Below are positions 20,618 to 32,129 of a stretch of 64,000 nucleotides of DNA, one piece after another. The translations under genes and the position numbers were made by a program. Within the stretch, counting starts at the first letter, position 1. Each line of letters starts with the position of its first letter. The notes below the pieces were generated by a model that saw only the letters and a program-made list of their open reading frames with translations, was not told where the DNA came from and searched no databases. The stretch is taken from NCBI GenBank assembly GCA_936450465.1, contig OW388293.1, positions 25,445,860 to 25,509,859 on the forward strand. Reading direction: 5' to 3'. The stretch comes from Gibbula magus (Eukaryota > Mollusca > Gastropoda > Trochida > Trochidae).

Positions 20618-22980
20618 TATAAACGACCTCGAATCTCAACTTCACAAAGTCGGTTCTGAAGGAGCTCAAATTGGGTATACTTATGATGACATGTCTATTA
20701 TGTTACAAATTCTAGTTCTGGTATATGCAGACGACACTGTCCTATTCGGTGACAATCCTATCTCTATGCAAATATCTTTGGATGCATTTAACGAATACTG
20801 TAAACGTTGGAAGCTTGAAGTTAACATCTCAAAAACCAGGGGGGCCTATCAATAAATACAAAAACGGATTTGTCTTGGGTGATCAGGAAATTGATTTCCA
20901 AGACTCTTATACTTACCTTGGCATTTCCGTACATAGAAACCGCAAATTTGGGTTGCCATTAAACAGTTGACACATAATGCATCAAAAGCAATGTTTTGTC
21001 TCCTGCGTAGAGCAAGGAATAATCATTTACCTTTAGATACTCTCTTTAAAGCATTTGATGTCATGATTACTCCTATTTTATTGTATGGCTGTGAAATATG
21101 GGGCTATGAAAATACGGAAATTATTGAAAAACTTCATCTTAAATTTCTAAAGCTGTCTACTGGTTTAAGAAATTCAACAGCCAATTTATTTGTATATGGC
21201 AAGCTAGGAAGAGGACCAATGAGTATAAAAATAGCGAAGAAAACTATTATGTTTTGGCTTAATACACTTATTACTAATAACATGAAAATATCTAAAACAG
21301 CTCTAGAATATTTAATGTATGAAAAACTGAACAATGGTAATGATAATGTTTGGCTTAAGAATGTAGAGCATATTCTGAATAGTTGTGGTCTGAGTGATGT
21401 ATTCAGAAACCCTTATAGTTATTCCCCGAAATGGGTCTCATCACAAGTAGAAATGACACTAAGGGATCATTTCTATCAATTCTCAACAGCTGTAAAGGAA
21501 TATATTATATTTGGCTTAAGGAAGTACCTTCCTTTGAAAACTATCTTCTACTTCAGAAATCATATTATATCCCACTTTTGAAATTGAGAACAAGTAACCA
21601 CAATTTCCCAGTAGAAACCGGCAGATGGCGCGGTCTACCCCGTGAGGATAGAACATGCCCTCTGTGTGATTCTCCAGCTGTTGCAGATGAAATACATTAT
21701 TTATTTAGATGTAAATCTTTTTTTTTTATAATTTTTTATTTTTGGAACTCCATACATGGCAAACTTATTACAGGAAACAGTTCAATTTAACATGGATATA
21801 TAAATCGGTCTTGATGATGTACACAGGTATTCTTAGCAAGCATTTATATACATATATATATATATAGAAAGTGGACGAGTATATCGAATATTTGATGTAC
21901 AACATTGCTCAAAATAGATCATGACAGATTGACCAGAATTTCATGAAGCTGTCATATTTGCAATTTGAATAGGAGTTAAATCGGTCAATGTAGTACATGG
22001 TCTTTATGTCTTCTTTAACATGTTTCAAATTTGGTAATTTTTCCTGTTGTTTCATTTTGAATATATTGTATTTTACGACTATTATTATCAAGTTCAGTAC
22101 ATAGTTTCGCTTTTCGCAATATCCTAGGAGTATGTTTTTTCTGGAGAAGCTTATATTACATCCGGTTTTTTCAAATAACCATTTTTCTATTTCTTTCCAT
22201 ATAGTTTTAACAGCTTTACAGTCATGTAACAGATGTATAATTGATTCTTTCTCGGTTTTACAGAAAGTACAAGTATTAGTTTCTTTGTATCTCATTTTTT
22301 TTAGTAGATCATTCGTTGGTAAGAACCTGTGCAATATGCTATATTGGAACCAAGAATGTTTTACACTATTATAAGACTTAAATGTTATGCGTTCTATCGT
22401 TTCCCATGTTTTATCATCGATGTGTTCGTTTAATTCTTTCTGCCATTTTTCTCGGTATGTTAGTGTTTTGGTGTTTTTTCTGTGTATGAGTATGTCATAA
22501 ATGTCTCTACAACCTTTTGGATTGCCGACAATATTTTGCAAGAAGTACGGTAAAATAGGTAGTTGAAGTTTTTTTTGTAAGATGACATTTACAGATTTAC
22601 AATAAAATTTAATAGCTTCTATTATTCCTTGTGTTTCTAGGAAATTAGTTTTGCATCCGAATATCTGTTTTATTTGTTCCGAGGTTAAAAACTTTAGATG
22701 TAAATCACTTGAAACAGAAAGGCGTATTTATATCAATGAATGTTTTCTTAAATGGTCGAATATTTACAAATATAAAAGATTAATATGTACATGTACCACA
22801 AAAGTGACAGAATTGAAAAATCTATCGAAATATCTACGAATCGTTTCCGAAAAATTAAAATGAAGATATTGTTATCACCATTCTTGTCTGTTTATATGAT
22901 ATGTATATATGTTGTATTATCTTGTACCGCCGTGGATGGTTTTTGAGAAATAAAACGTTGATTGATTGTTTGATTGAATG
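20618..22980 (+). mobile_element. 5'-truncated LINE, interrupted by another LINE
   Basis: It starts inside the reverse transcriptase at INDLES and includes the catalytic YADDTVLFGD block (about 20724-20753). ORF2 continues in shifting frames: ITPILLYGCEIWG and KFLKLSTGLRNS at 20967-21581, then a zinc-knuckle-like CPLCDSP...DEIHYLFRC at about 21656-21712. There it is broken by the minus-strand LINE at 21718-22692. It resumes at 22693 with the duplicated 14 bp and then SLETERR, and the ORF ends at 22863. The 3'UTR has AATAAA (about 22949) and an (ATTG)n tail to about 22977. Frameshifts make it inactive. Confidence 0.87.
21718..22692 (-). mobile_element. 5'-truncated Tx1/L1-like LINE nested in another LINE
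   Basis: A 210-codon minus-strand frame at 22541-21909 reads as the C-terminal end of a Tx1/L1-clade ORF2: WFQYSILHRFLPTNDLL, then TCTFCKTEKESIIHLLHDC with Cys-Cys-His-Cys spacing. The frame remains recognisable upstream to about 22650. The poly-A tail is the T run beginning at 21718. The insertion is flanked by 14-bp direct repeats TTTAGATGTAAATC at 21704-21717 and 22693-22706, as expected from target-primed reverse transcription. Confidence 0.9.
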
Positions 22981-23654
22981 TGTCTGATATAATTACTACA
23001 AACATACACTTTTAGTTTTTGTCTTTTGATATGGTCTTCTTTATTTATCAGCATATTTATGATCAATAATTTTTCACAAAATCAAATATCACACACTGAG
23101 GAAAGATCAATAAACGAGAAAACGTTTACATAATAGTATTTGACGTGTCATTGGTAATCACCGTAATAACTTCTGGTGCAACCAATCAGGGTTCTCTAAT
23201 TCAAGCCGATAAAGTGCTCTAATTACAATACCGGTTATGAAAGAAACTCGGGTGGGTGTAATTTCTGTGGGAAGAGATTGTGACTATAAAGACAAATGAT
23301 GCAGGAACTTCTATTCCCCCATGTGGCTTATTTGAACGCCTTAGCAGATTGCCATATTCTTGTACATGGACATCTCTGTTCCTATTTTTATGAATAAATT
23401 ACAGTCACACACTTTGACCACGTGTTTGATTTAACTGCAACTGCACGCACATCATATGGGTTAAGATGATAATTATATGTCTCTACTACCTATCCTTGAA
23501 CAGTTGCCCAGAAAGTTCTGTTCACTAAACATCTCCAACAGCATTGGAAACGTTGAGGTTCGCCATGCATTTTGAAAGGGACGTCACTTAAAAAACCCAA
23601 AATATCATATTCAAAGTTAAGTCCATGCATGGGCTTAATTACTGGGAAAATTCC
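22981..23654. other. intergenic, 3' of gene B
   Basis: Non-coding AT-rich DNA; nothing recognised. Confidence 0.4.
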
Positions 23655-23660
23655 TTTATT
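23655..23660 (-). terminator. candidate polyadenylation signal of gene B
   Basis: AATAAA on the minus strand, 121 bp after the gene B stop codon. Confidence 0.5.
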
Positions 23661-23780
23661 TTAGTCCATAGGCCTAAATTTCGCGTAGGTTTAATTCTTG
23701 GTACTACTATTACAAGTGGATTGAGCATGAACATGCCGTGACTTTCAAGTTGTGCCGATCGTAACCATTTGCTTCCGGTT

Positions 23781-24067
23781 CTATTGAATATCGCCCAGCA
23801 TGAATCCCCGGACCTTTTTCACCCTGTCATTACCGACGTACTCCTTTATAGTACTTGCAATCATGGACTGCTGGAGGTCCGGTTCGTACTTCATGGAGGG
23901 CGGGTTCCGACCCATCACCACGGCAAGTTCCCTCAGGAGGTTGGAGGAGCTGCCGCAACATAGTCCGATGTACTGGACCCCGATCTCAAGAGCTTCCTGT
24001 GCAAACCGCCGGACTTCCGCTCGTCTGCAGGAGTACGGAGTTAGCTCGAGTGGACAGCAGAGCGAAC
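23781..24067 (-). CDS. BHMT: gene B exon 7 (residues 261-354 and stop)
   Basis: Acceptor GTCATTAG, 287 nt, stop TAG at 23783-23781. It contains [16 protein letters not shown]. The last ten residues differ most from gene A. Confidence 0.95.
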
Positions 24068-27000
24068 CTAATGACAGAGTCGGTAAAGTTACATGTCATT
24101 CAACCAATCACTGATGTACTAGCGATTTAATTTGGAGTATTGTATATGTAATGTCTTAAATAAAAGTACATATGCGTCAACTAGAACAGTTTTGTCGGGC
24201 TCATTGATGTGACAATGCTAGTAACCAATAACCCTCATTGTCTACATAGATATTACCGTATTTCCTCTAATTGGGACCGGGCAGAAACAGTTCCGAAACA
24301 GGAGCATAAAACAAATAACGCCTCTTGCCACAGCACTGAATTTGGAAACTGAGATTGATTTTGATTTTGGCTAAATTATTTGCTGGAGTATAGAATTTAG
24401 AATTTAGATATACAATCAAGCCGTGATAGTCCGGCCACCGATAATCCGAATCTCGCAGTATCCCAACGGTAGCAAGCTGTAACCAAACTAATCTCTATAT
24501 AAACTCATTAAATGTTGATTCATTAATCCGTTGATTCCGTTTCCGGATCCGAACGCCAATTAACCGTAACGGATTAGTTAATTACAACTATTTCTGCTTC
24601 ATTAACCCGGTGACAAGCGATCATCACACTGATTGTGTATCCTTTATAGATAAAGACTCATATATAGTCATGGTTGCTGCAATAGTAGAGAAAAGCATAA
24701 CATCGATTAAGACTGCCATCTAACTAATGCATTCGTGTCTTCTTCGATGGCACTGAAAAGAAGTATAGCAAGGTGACATAGAGCTAGTAGCCCGATCAGT
24801 GGGAAATTCATCTGATGAGGAAAGTACGACACTAACCTGTGACCGGGTCTCTGATACTTTGGAAGGTTTTCTGCGACGGAGTTGTTCGGAACGGAACAGG
24901 AAGTGCAGCCAACGGACCCTGCAAATAATCGGAATGCGACATCAGACGTAGTTGAAAAATATAAGACATAAGACAAAGCATACAACGTGTTAAATATCAA
25001 CATTTGGAATCACTTGGTGAGTATGCTATAATAATTGTTTTATCCCCCTTCTTCTTTTATACCCCGTTTACATGCAACCGTATACATACATGTACGTATG
25101 TATTTATACTCATGTGTGTATATCTGCTCCTGGTATGTATTTTATGCATATAAACGCGATTACATACTTGAGTAAATATAAACTAGGAGTATATTAACCC
25201 TACCTCTGGAGGTCATGTAAAAGTATATTTGCATATATGTATGTCTGCATACGCGAGTATTTGTGTCATGTAAACGCTTCTCTGCAAATACACATGTGTG
25301 TATATTCCTTTTTCACAATTGTTGTTCCTTTAAAAGTGACAGAACTACTCATGTACTCCAAAGAAAATAGTCATCGGATCTGTATCTCATAAAGCTTTAA
25401 ATAATAAAGAATATAAGGTTGAAAATTGTTATTTTCCAGTAGTTGTCAGACGGTTAACGAATGTACAATATATAAACCACATTCTTGAAAAAAAGAAGAA
25501 AAAACAAGTTTTCAAGGGTGAAGACTTGGTGGCCGCAGAGTAACCAAACCTACAATTCCCATTACCAAGAGATTTCACCTTTCTTGTGGCTAGTGCATTT
25601 AGCTTTGGAGAAGAAGGCACGTATTGTTCTAGTGAGGGACAAATACATGTAGCCCTTAAATTGGACCAAAGAGTCGCCAAACCTACACTTTATAATCCCC
25701 AACGACCAAAGAGTTTGTACACAAGATTTCAGCTTTTTCGGGCTTTTAGTTATGGAAGAGAAGATCATTGGTTTTTAGGGCATGTTCCCTGTGTTACTTG
25801 TTATAAATACTATTAATATTATTAATAACCCATAGTATTAATCCACATTGGCTAAGGAGTCTAAACATAGCAATCATGTTTCTAGGGGTTTTCGTTCTCG
25901 ATGGAAAGAATGAAAATAGGTTTTTATGTCGTGGACCTCGTGACCACATCTTTGGGTCACATAGTCACAACATTTATCATTTATAATCACAATTGGCATT
26001 GGATTCTGTACACAAGATTTGAGTCTTTCAGGGCTTTTAGTTCGGACTTAAGAGATGAAAATGTTTTTTTAGGGCGTACCTCCTGTGTTTCTTATTAAGA
26101 GGCCACATTGGCAAAGGAGTCTGTTCACAACATTTCAACATTTTGAGAAGAACATTTAATAGGTTATTGCCTTTATTTGGCGACACAGACAAAGGTACAA
26201 CATTTACAGTTTATTCTAGACTTCAGCTTTTGCTATCTGAAGAGGATGAAGAAACAGGTTTAGGGCATAGCCCCTGTGTTTTTACTTGGGGCCACATATT
26301 TACCAAATCTATAATAATCTCCATTTGCTAAGGAGTCTAAATACAAAAGTTCAGCTTTTTAATACTTTTCGTTATGCAGAAAGAGATCTAAATGATTTAT
26401 ACATATTTGCTACTGTAATTACAACATATCAGCTTTCTAGGGCTTTTGGAATGTTGAAAATAGTGGCCGCAGAGTCACAGAATCTAGATTTTTTTACCCA
26501 AATAGGCGAAGTAGTGTGTCCACAGGATTTCAGCTATCTAGAGCCAATGGTTCTTGAAAAGAAGATGAAAAATTGTGTGGTTTACATACGGTATTTATAC
26601 TTTTACTCCCATATGCAAATACACTCCAGGTGTATATATAGTTACACATGTATATTTCTGCATGTAAACTGGGCTTTAGATTGATTTGTTTCAGATAGCT
26701 GATAAGTTTTGCATTTGTATAAGTCCTCTTGTTCAGGGGTTCTAACTGCTCCACCAAGAAGGCTCCTCAAAACCCAGATTGTCTTCATAGTGCCTCGTAC
26801 AACTGAATGGTGGTTACTCAGCACTATATTTTTTATAGAAGACATTTCTAACTGATGCAGGGTGTGGAAAGTTGGAAGAGGAAGTGAAACATGAATTAGC
26901 GCATGAATATAATTCAGGTTATCCATTCTTATTCATTTACAGCTACATTATAGCTTTACGTTTGTCATCTCAAAGTGAACACTATTACAACCCTACCTTA

Positions 27001-30000
27001 CAAGTCTTCCTGACTTCTCGCAACAAAGGCAGCATCGTTGTGGGTCCTCTGCCACAGTTGAGACCGACCACTGCCGCCCCGGCCTCCTCCAACTTGCGTA
27101 ACGCCAGGGGGAAAGGGACGTCGTCAGTTGTCCGGTCAGGGCAGTAGGGGACCAGCGTTATAACGGCTGGCAGACCTGATATAAATAAGGCAAATTATGA
27201 TAAGCTTGAAGATTTGCGGTTCATTTCTTTTGTTTAGCAAAACCGCTATGTATATAATAATAATAATAAGGGCATTTATAATGCGCTGAAATCTGCACCT
27301 CAGAGGGGCACGCTCAAAGCGCTAACATAAAATAGTTGATACATGTATTGTATTTACAAATGTACAACTGGAAAGATGAGATTATTAATAGCGAAGAGAC
27401 AGGAAAGTTTTAAGTATGGACCTGAATGCTTGGAGGGTAGGGGAGAGTTTCAAGTCAAGGGGAAGTGAGTTCCATAATGTGGCTGTTGTATAGGAGAAGG
27501 TTCTGGCTCCAAAAGATTTCAGTTTGTAAGCAGGGGTACAAAGGAGGAATTGGTCGTTTGAACGGAGGTTTCTGGTTGACTTTTAGGGGAAAACCAGATC
27601 CTGCAGGTAGCTGGGAGCTGTTTTGTAAATTGCCTGATACAAGAGCGAACAGATTTTAAAGTCAATTCGTTCCTGCACTTTAAGCCAATGGAAAGGTTTT
27701 AACACCGGTGTTATGGGTGAGCAGAGTTTAGTTCTTGTTGTCATTCTGGCTTCTTTATTTTGGACTTCGAGATATCGCATCGAGGATTATAACAACTGAC
27801 TTTGGTCAACAGTACAGTGGCTTGCTTATTACTCACCGTTACCGTATTTCAAGATGGCCTCCAGTGCTAGAGTTGCCTCACTGCACGAGTCGAACGTCTC
27901 TCCTATAATATAGTCCGCCCCTCCAGTCACTGCCCACTCCACCTGTTCCTGGTTTAGAAAGGATAGTTATCCACTACCGCTATGTCAGAATATGCGCCAC
28001 TGCATAATCTGTGAAAGATTACTTATCATGGCCTCCTAAGAAATACGTTCAAATTTGAAAGAAAATTATTGCATCAATAAGTCAGCAAACTCAGTCTTAT
28101 CGCTTACCAAAAGCAACAATACGGGGCCGGGCCTCAAATAGTATCCCTACTAGATACAGTTTCTACTTATGCACCAAGAGGGTTAAAATACCACACTTAT
28201 TCTGGTTTGAATCAAATGCCGAGGAGTTTGTGTTATTCTCAGAAATTTTAGTCAGTTATCACGTGTATTGGTCAAATCTAAAAAGAGCCGGGCCTCCAAT
28301 AAGCGCCGGGGTGTAAGAGCCCTTAAATGTTAATAAGGGCCCGGGCCCCTATCAGAGGAAATACGGTACTTGATAGTACTATCAATCGACATCACAATTA
28401 ACATGAAAACAAAACAACCAGTCATACATTTAATGTTGACTTTAATCTCTCTTATTTCTTCTTTGTGACCCCATTGAAATCATATTGTCCATAAGCCATA
28501 AACTATCAAGTGCATCTCAAAATGTAAGTGCATCCTTAAAGAATTAAATAGACAGAAAACATAAGGCATTTTGTAATTGGATAATAATAAGGACGAATTC
28601 CGTGTTGCAATATGTTTTACCGCTTAGGTATTTGTTTAAAATGAGATATACGACCAAAATATTATAACAGAGCTTTCTCGGATGATATTGAGGAAACAAC
28701 TCCTCGCATTGTTATGTAAGATACAACTTACTCTGAATATACCTTTCACCTCCTCTATGGACGCCTTGTCTTGAGGGTTATACGTTGTCGTGTTGCTCAG
28801 ATTTCCCGCCATCAGAGTTCCCGTTCTGTTGGCAATTTCTCGCGCGATCTTGAGAGCAGACAAGTTTAATGTCTCCAGTTCATCTTCACGGCCGATTATC
28901 CTCATCTTGGATCTGTGTCCATAGTACTATAGAGAGGTGTAAAACTTTAAATGATGCGACTAGTTCTCGGAGAGGACGTAGCAAGATTAGAATTTGTTTG
29001 AAAGCATCAACACGACAATCGACGAACCTAGATCATACACCGCTGTGTTGTTTTATATAACAGGGAGGTTCCGTTATGAGCCATGTAACGCATAGTTTGA
29101 CTCCAAATGCATAGTTTGCAAAAAGAACATTCGTCTTCGTAACCGTAGAGGTTACTGAAAATAACATTACCAATAAAGTCACCTTGATTTGAAGATCTGC
29201 AAAGGAAAGTATAACACTCCTTTGTATTTAGCATATGTATTACTATCATTGTCAAATTTTCGAGATTTCGACGTCGTATTCAAAAAGTGAATAAATGATA
29301 ATTAAAATGTTTAATTTTCAAATTCCCCAAAATTAATTTTCATAAAACAAAACTGTTCATCGACATATTACACATACTCTATGTGAAAATCAATAAATTT
29401 GCCTCGTTCTGCACACATTTACAACATTTTAAACTTGGTAGGGGTCATGTTGGTGTAAATTTCATTTCTTACCCATGTCTACTATGAATTTTTTTATTTT
29501 AAGTAACCAGTCACTGATAGTCATTCAAACTAGCGCCGAAAGGTGTTATTGTATCATGCCATAATAAAATTCTATTTCTTTCAAATCACTTTCTTTAATA
29601 TATTGAATTAATCGAAAACAAGTGAGATTATACTTTATTTTCCTCGTTAGTTTAGTCTCGGGGTTGGTTGGAGAAGTCAATGTTCCGTTTCACACAAAAA
29701 TTAGGTGCAACTTTTAAAGATGCGAATATCACTTCAGCCAGCCAGTATGCCCGTCTTAAGCCAATGGAAACGTCACTTATCAATTCTATTTTTGGATAGA
29801 TATATTATCATTGAGATATCATTGTCGTGCTGATGGGCCTTATGTAATTCTTACTGGCATTTCCTTAGCTGATATGTCGAGGGTAGATATAGTTATATTT
29901 TTATTGATAAGATATTCATATCTAAGGAATATATGAAATGTTCTGTAGAAAAAAACAGTGATTAGTACAAACAAAAAAGGTGCCATGCCAAATTTTTACC

Positions 30001-31655
30001 GTGAACGCCTCTACAACGTCACTTCCGGCATGAAAAAATTCTTCATGCAGATTCCGCACACTTTCGGGATGATCGATTACCACTTCCGGCGTGTAGGCTC
30101 CAAACCGGATGTAACCTCTTCTCTCTAACTCCCACATGTATCCCTCCGCGCAAATGATATTCTCGCCATCTTTGAGGCGCTGTACGAGACCCTTCACTGC
30201 AAATAGCGTCACATTTGTAATGTAAAATTAAACACATACTAATACATTCGTATTATCAATACAGTAAATAACATCAGTGACATGTTGCGCATATTGTCTT
30301 GATAAGCATGCTGCAATATTTCATTACCTATTATCGCTGAAGAGAGATAAACATTTCGTTTTTAACTGACAAATATTGCATACTGATAACCTAGAAGTGA
30401 CTACATGGCATACAGCTTTGAGAACCCATGCGTATTTTTTTATACACTCGCGGGCAAAAGAAAGTATATCCTATTTTTTCAACATGGTCAAACACACAAT
30501 TCATTCATGACAGTATGATACTTTATATTTCATATCTATTCAAACACACATGGGGTGCTTAAATTGCAGTTTTCAAAGTGTTTTCAGAGAAAATGTTTGG
30601 TATTTAAGGTAATTTGTTCATGAAACGTGGAAACTATGTACTTATAATATTTTATCGGCATAATGTAACTCCTTGGACTTTACATCGATAACGCATGTTT
30701 CACTCTCTTATCTCGCCTGGTTAAAGTCGATTATCAGAGAAATGTATTCACAGACACAGATTTATGCAAAAAATATTTTTATGAATCTTATCTCGAGGAA
30801 AAGGTGAAATAATTGTAAGAATTAAAAACAAATCAAGAGTATACACAGCATCGACCTGCTACTTATTAAACACAATTAATCCATGGTCATGACGTCACTC
30901 TATTGTGTTATTAGTTGACTATTATTTAGGAATCTACTGGTCATTGACTGTCCCAGTCAGGAGGGGTGTTAGGTTAGGTACATATTTCGAGACTGATGTA
31001 TTTTGTCTTGGTGTATAGGATAGGATCTTAAAATATCTAGACAACTATAGACACATTAATTTTTGTAATGCATGAACCTGGAATCGAACATGCAACCCTT
31101 CGCTTGGTAGTCAGCGCTTCTATCCACTAGGCCACAAGACGCTGTTAGAAAACTTAGGATTGTTTGTCAGTAAGAATCCCGCGTTCTATTCGAGACTTGT
31201 AATGCACGAAAGGCATGAAAAGGCAGATTTTTAGCTGTCACCCATCGCTTCGTGTGGAAGTTTTGCGTTGCACGTGCGTGGAAGAATCCATTTCGCAGCT
31301 ACTTGTACCATATCCGATGAATGAGCACCGAAATTTGCAAAATAATTAATTTTGGTGTCCCACAACTGAAATGTATTGTTTCAAATGTAAAATGATCACA
31401 TATGCATGTTTCGTGACGTCACACATGGATTAAGATGGAGAATGCATTCGGAGCAGTGGATTCGTTAAAAATAATCAACTCGCCCCTTCGGGGCTCGTTG
31501 ATTATTTTTAACGAATCCACAGCTCCTCGTGCATTCTCCATTACACATTAATCAACAGCTGTCTAATGAACCTTATCTGCATTAAAATGCTCGTATCAAT
31601 GTAAATCGTAAACTATGAGGATAGTAATCGAACAATGCCTACCTTTGTTGTTCAT
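23781..31655 (-). CDS. BHMT: betaine-homocysteine S-methyltransferase-like gene B (7 exons, 354 aa)
   Basis: Minus-strand paralogue of gene A with the same predicted reaction. Exons in transcript order: 31655-31643, 30196-30000, 28926-28732, 27948-27837, 27175-26997, 24918-24837 and 24067-23781. Exon lengths (13, 197, 195, 112, 179, 82, 287) and intron phases equal those of gene A, and the spliced frame is open to TAG. Zinc ligands Cys213, Cys296 and Cys297 and Glu152 are conserved. Differences from A include Met-Asn-Asn-Lys at the start, IIC for VIC, a Cys-Cys pair at 263-264 and a different last ten residues (ending MLGDIQ). Introns are mostly unrelated except near splice sites and carry different transposons, so this is not a very recent copy. 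It faces gene A tail to tail, with 11.7 kb between the stop codons. Confidence 0.93.
24253..24345. repeat. dispersed repeat beginning ACCGTATTTCCTCT
   Basis: It starts with ACCGTATTTCCTCTAAT, and the inverse of the same motif closes the repeat at 28120-28376. It lies in intron 6 of gene B. A single terminus only, family unknown. Confidence 0.4.
24837..24918 (-). CDS. BHMT: gene B exon 6 (residues 233-260)
   Basis: Acceptor TTTGCAG, donor GTTAGT, 82 nt. Seven differences from gene A exon 6. Confidence 0.93.
25480..26560. repeat. degenerate ~200-240 bp tandem repeat
   Basis: A module with a CACAAGATTTCAGCTTTT block, GGGCTTTTAGTTATG and TAGGGCAT-GTTCCCTGTGTT recurs about four times (near 25710, 26010, 26120 and 26420) with strong divergence in intron 5 of gene B. 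The chain of 60-130 codon plus-strand frames here is a by-product. The stretch is flanked by inverted GTTTACATGCA motifs near 25070 and 26660, so it may be cargo of a larger element. Confidence 0.5.
26997..27175 (-). CDS. BHMT: gene B exon 5 (residues 174-232)
   Basis: Acceptor ATATCAG, donor GTAGGG, 179 nt, with zinc ligand Cys213. Six differences from gene A, one of them Ala to Thr in the RGPxTM motif. Confidence 0.95.
27254..27780 (-). mobile_element. L2/CR1-like LINE 3' fragment
   Basis: The minus-strand frame 27780-27583 ends with [20 protein letters not shown] and a YLQDL motif, the well-known C-terminal block of L2/CR1-type LINEs. Degenerate downstream frames keep an [14 protein letters not shown] remnant. 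The 3'-end region reaches a (TAA)n stretch near 27258. It lies in intron 4 of gene B, in the same orientation as the gene. Confidence 0.8.
27837..27948 (-). CDS. BHMT: gene B exon 4 (residues 136-173)
   Basis: Acceptor AAACCAG, donor GTGAGT, 112 nt. One silent difference from gene A exon 4. Confidence 0.95.
28120..28376. mobile_element. GC-rich dispersed repeat in gene B intron 3
   Basis: It contains several GGGCCGGGCCT / AATAAGCGCCGGGG motifs and ends in GAGGAAATACGGTAC, the inverse of the motif at 24253. The left end (GGGGCCGGGCCTCAAATA) is roughly inverted relative to the right. Probably a non-autonomous element, superfamily not determined. Confidence 0.45.
28732..28926 (-). CDS. BHMT: gene B exon 3 (residues 71-135)
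   Basis: Acceptor CTATAG, donor GTAAGT, 195 nt. It begins Tyr-Tyr-Gly-His-Arg. I counted 34 differences from gene A exon 3, making it clearly more diverged than exon 4. Confidence 0.94.
29390..29640. repeat. dispersed repeat, copy 1
   Basis: It shares ACATTTTAAAC, GGGGTCATGTTGGTGTA and a CATGCCATAAT region with about 60040-60270, in the same plus-strand order. Here it lies in intron 2 of gene B. Non-coding. Confidence 0.55.
30000..30196 (-). CDS. BHMT: gene B exon 2 (residues 5-70)
   Basis: Acceptor TTTGCAG, donor GTAAAA, 197 nt. About 90% identical to gene A exon 2 by eye (20 differences counted). Confidence 0.94.
31072..31145 (-). repeat. tRNA-derived SINE head
   Basis: On the minus strand, an A-box-like TGGCCTAGTGGATA (31134-31121) and a B-box TGTTCGATTCC (31090-31080) are at tRNA spacing. 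The flanks do not form acceptor or T stems, so this is not a functional tRNA. The adjacent sequence resembles the SINEs at 41505 and 42777. Located in intron 1 of gene B. Confidence 0.6.
31436..31540. repeat. 105-bp near-perfect palindrome with TTC loop
   Basis: The arms TGGAGAATGCATTCGGAGC and GCTCCTCGTGCATTCTCCA are inverted. They continue through TGGATTCGTTAAAAATAATC and its inverse to the centre CCCCTTCGGGG. It is in intron 1 of gene B, about 100 bp from exon 1. Transcribed, it would form a long RNA hairpin. Confidence 0.88.
31643..31655 (-). CDS. BHMT: gene B exon 1 (13 nt, start codon)
   Basis: On the minus strand ATG AAC AAC AAA G, then donor GTAGGC, phase 1. It matches the 13-nt first exons of A and C, with the shared promoter 20-mer 131 bp upstream. 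Confidence 0.75.
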
Positions 31656-31805
31656 TCCCAAATGACGGTTTACAAACGACAGCTAAATTTGGAAAATAGG
31701 CTGGGAATACAACTGTTGACTGTTGCACGCTCAGGACAAGTGCGAGACGTTACATGAGCTGCACACTTAATATGAATTATATGACAATACTGGAACAAAC
31801 TGGTT
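31656..31805 (-). promoter_or_regulatory. proximal promoter and 5'UTR of BHMT-like gene B
   Basis: The minus strand carries the same 20-mer AACCAGTTTGTTCCAGTATT (31805-31786) as copies A and C, and a TAAACCGTC block just before the ATG. The CRE of A and C is replaced by a degenerate TAACGTCT. Confidence 0.55.
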
Positions 31806-32129
31806 TTCTGAATATACATTACTCGATGAATTTATGGGACGTACAGACAAGATAATATTCCGATACCCTAAGAAATAATCTTGTGAATGAATTTGTATTT
31901 GCAAAAATGGGTAAATACGCTTTTGTTGATTATTAATTTGAAAGTATATGATATTGAATTAAAATCTATAACACGACATGAACGTTTTATAGCTTATAAT
32001 TAATACAATATATTGCATACACTATGTCTATATATACGTGATAAAGCTCACTCTGATCTCTGATACACTCTGATCCATGGCCTTGTCTATACAGTATAAA
32101 CCAATCTGAAGATTTCTCTATTCATTGTC

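Noticed and set aside
23800..24130. Plus-strand ORFs of 91 and 104 aa
   Set aside because: Antisense of gene B exon 7; the equivalent shadow lies over gene A exon 7 (11695-12045, minus).
31072..31145. Functional tRNA gene (minus)
   Set aside because: A and B boxes are present, but acceptor and T stems do not pair.
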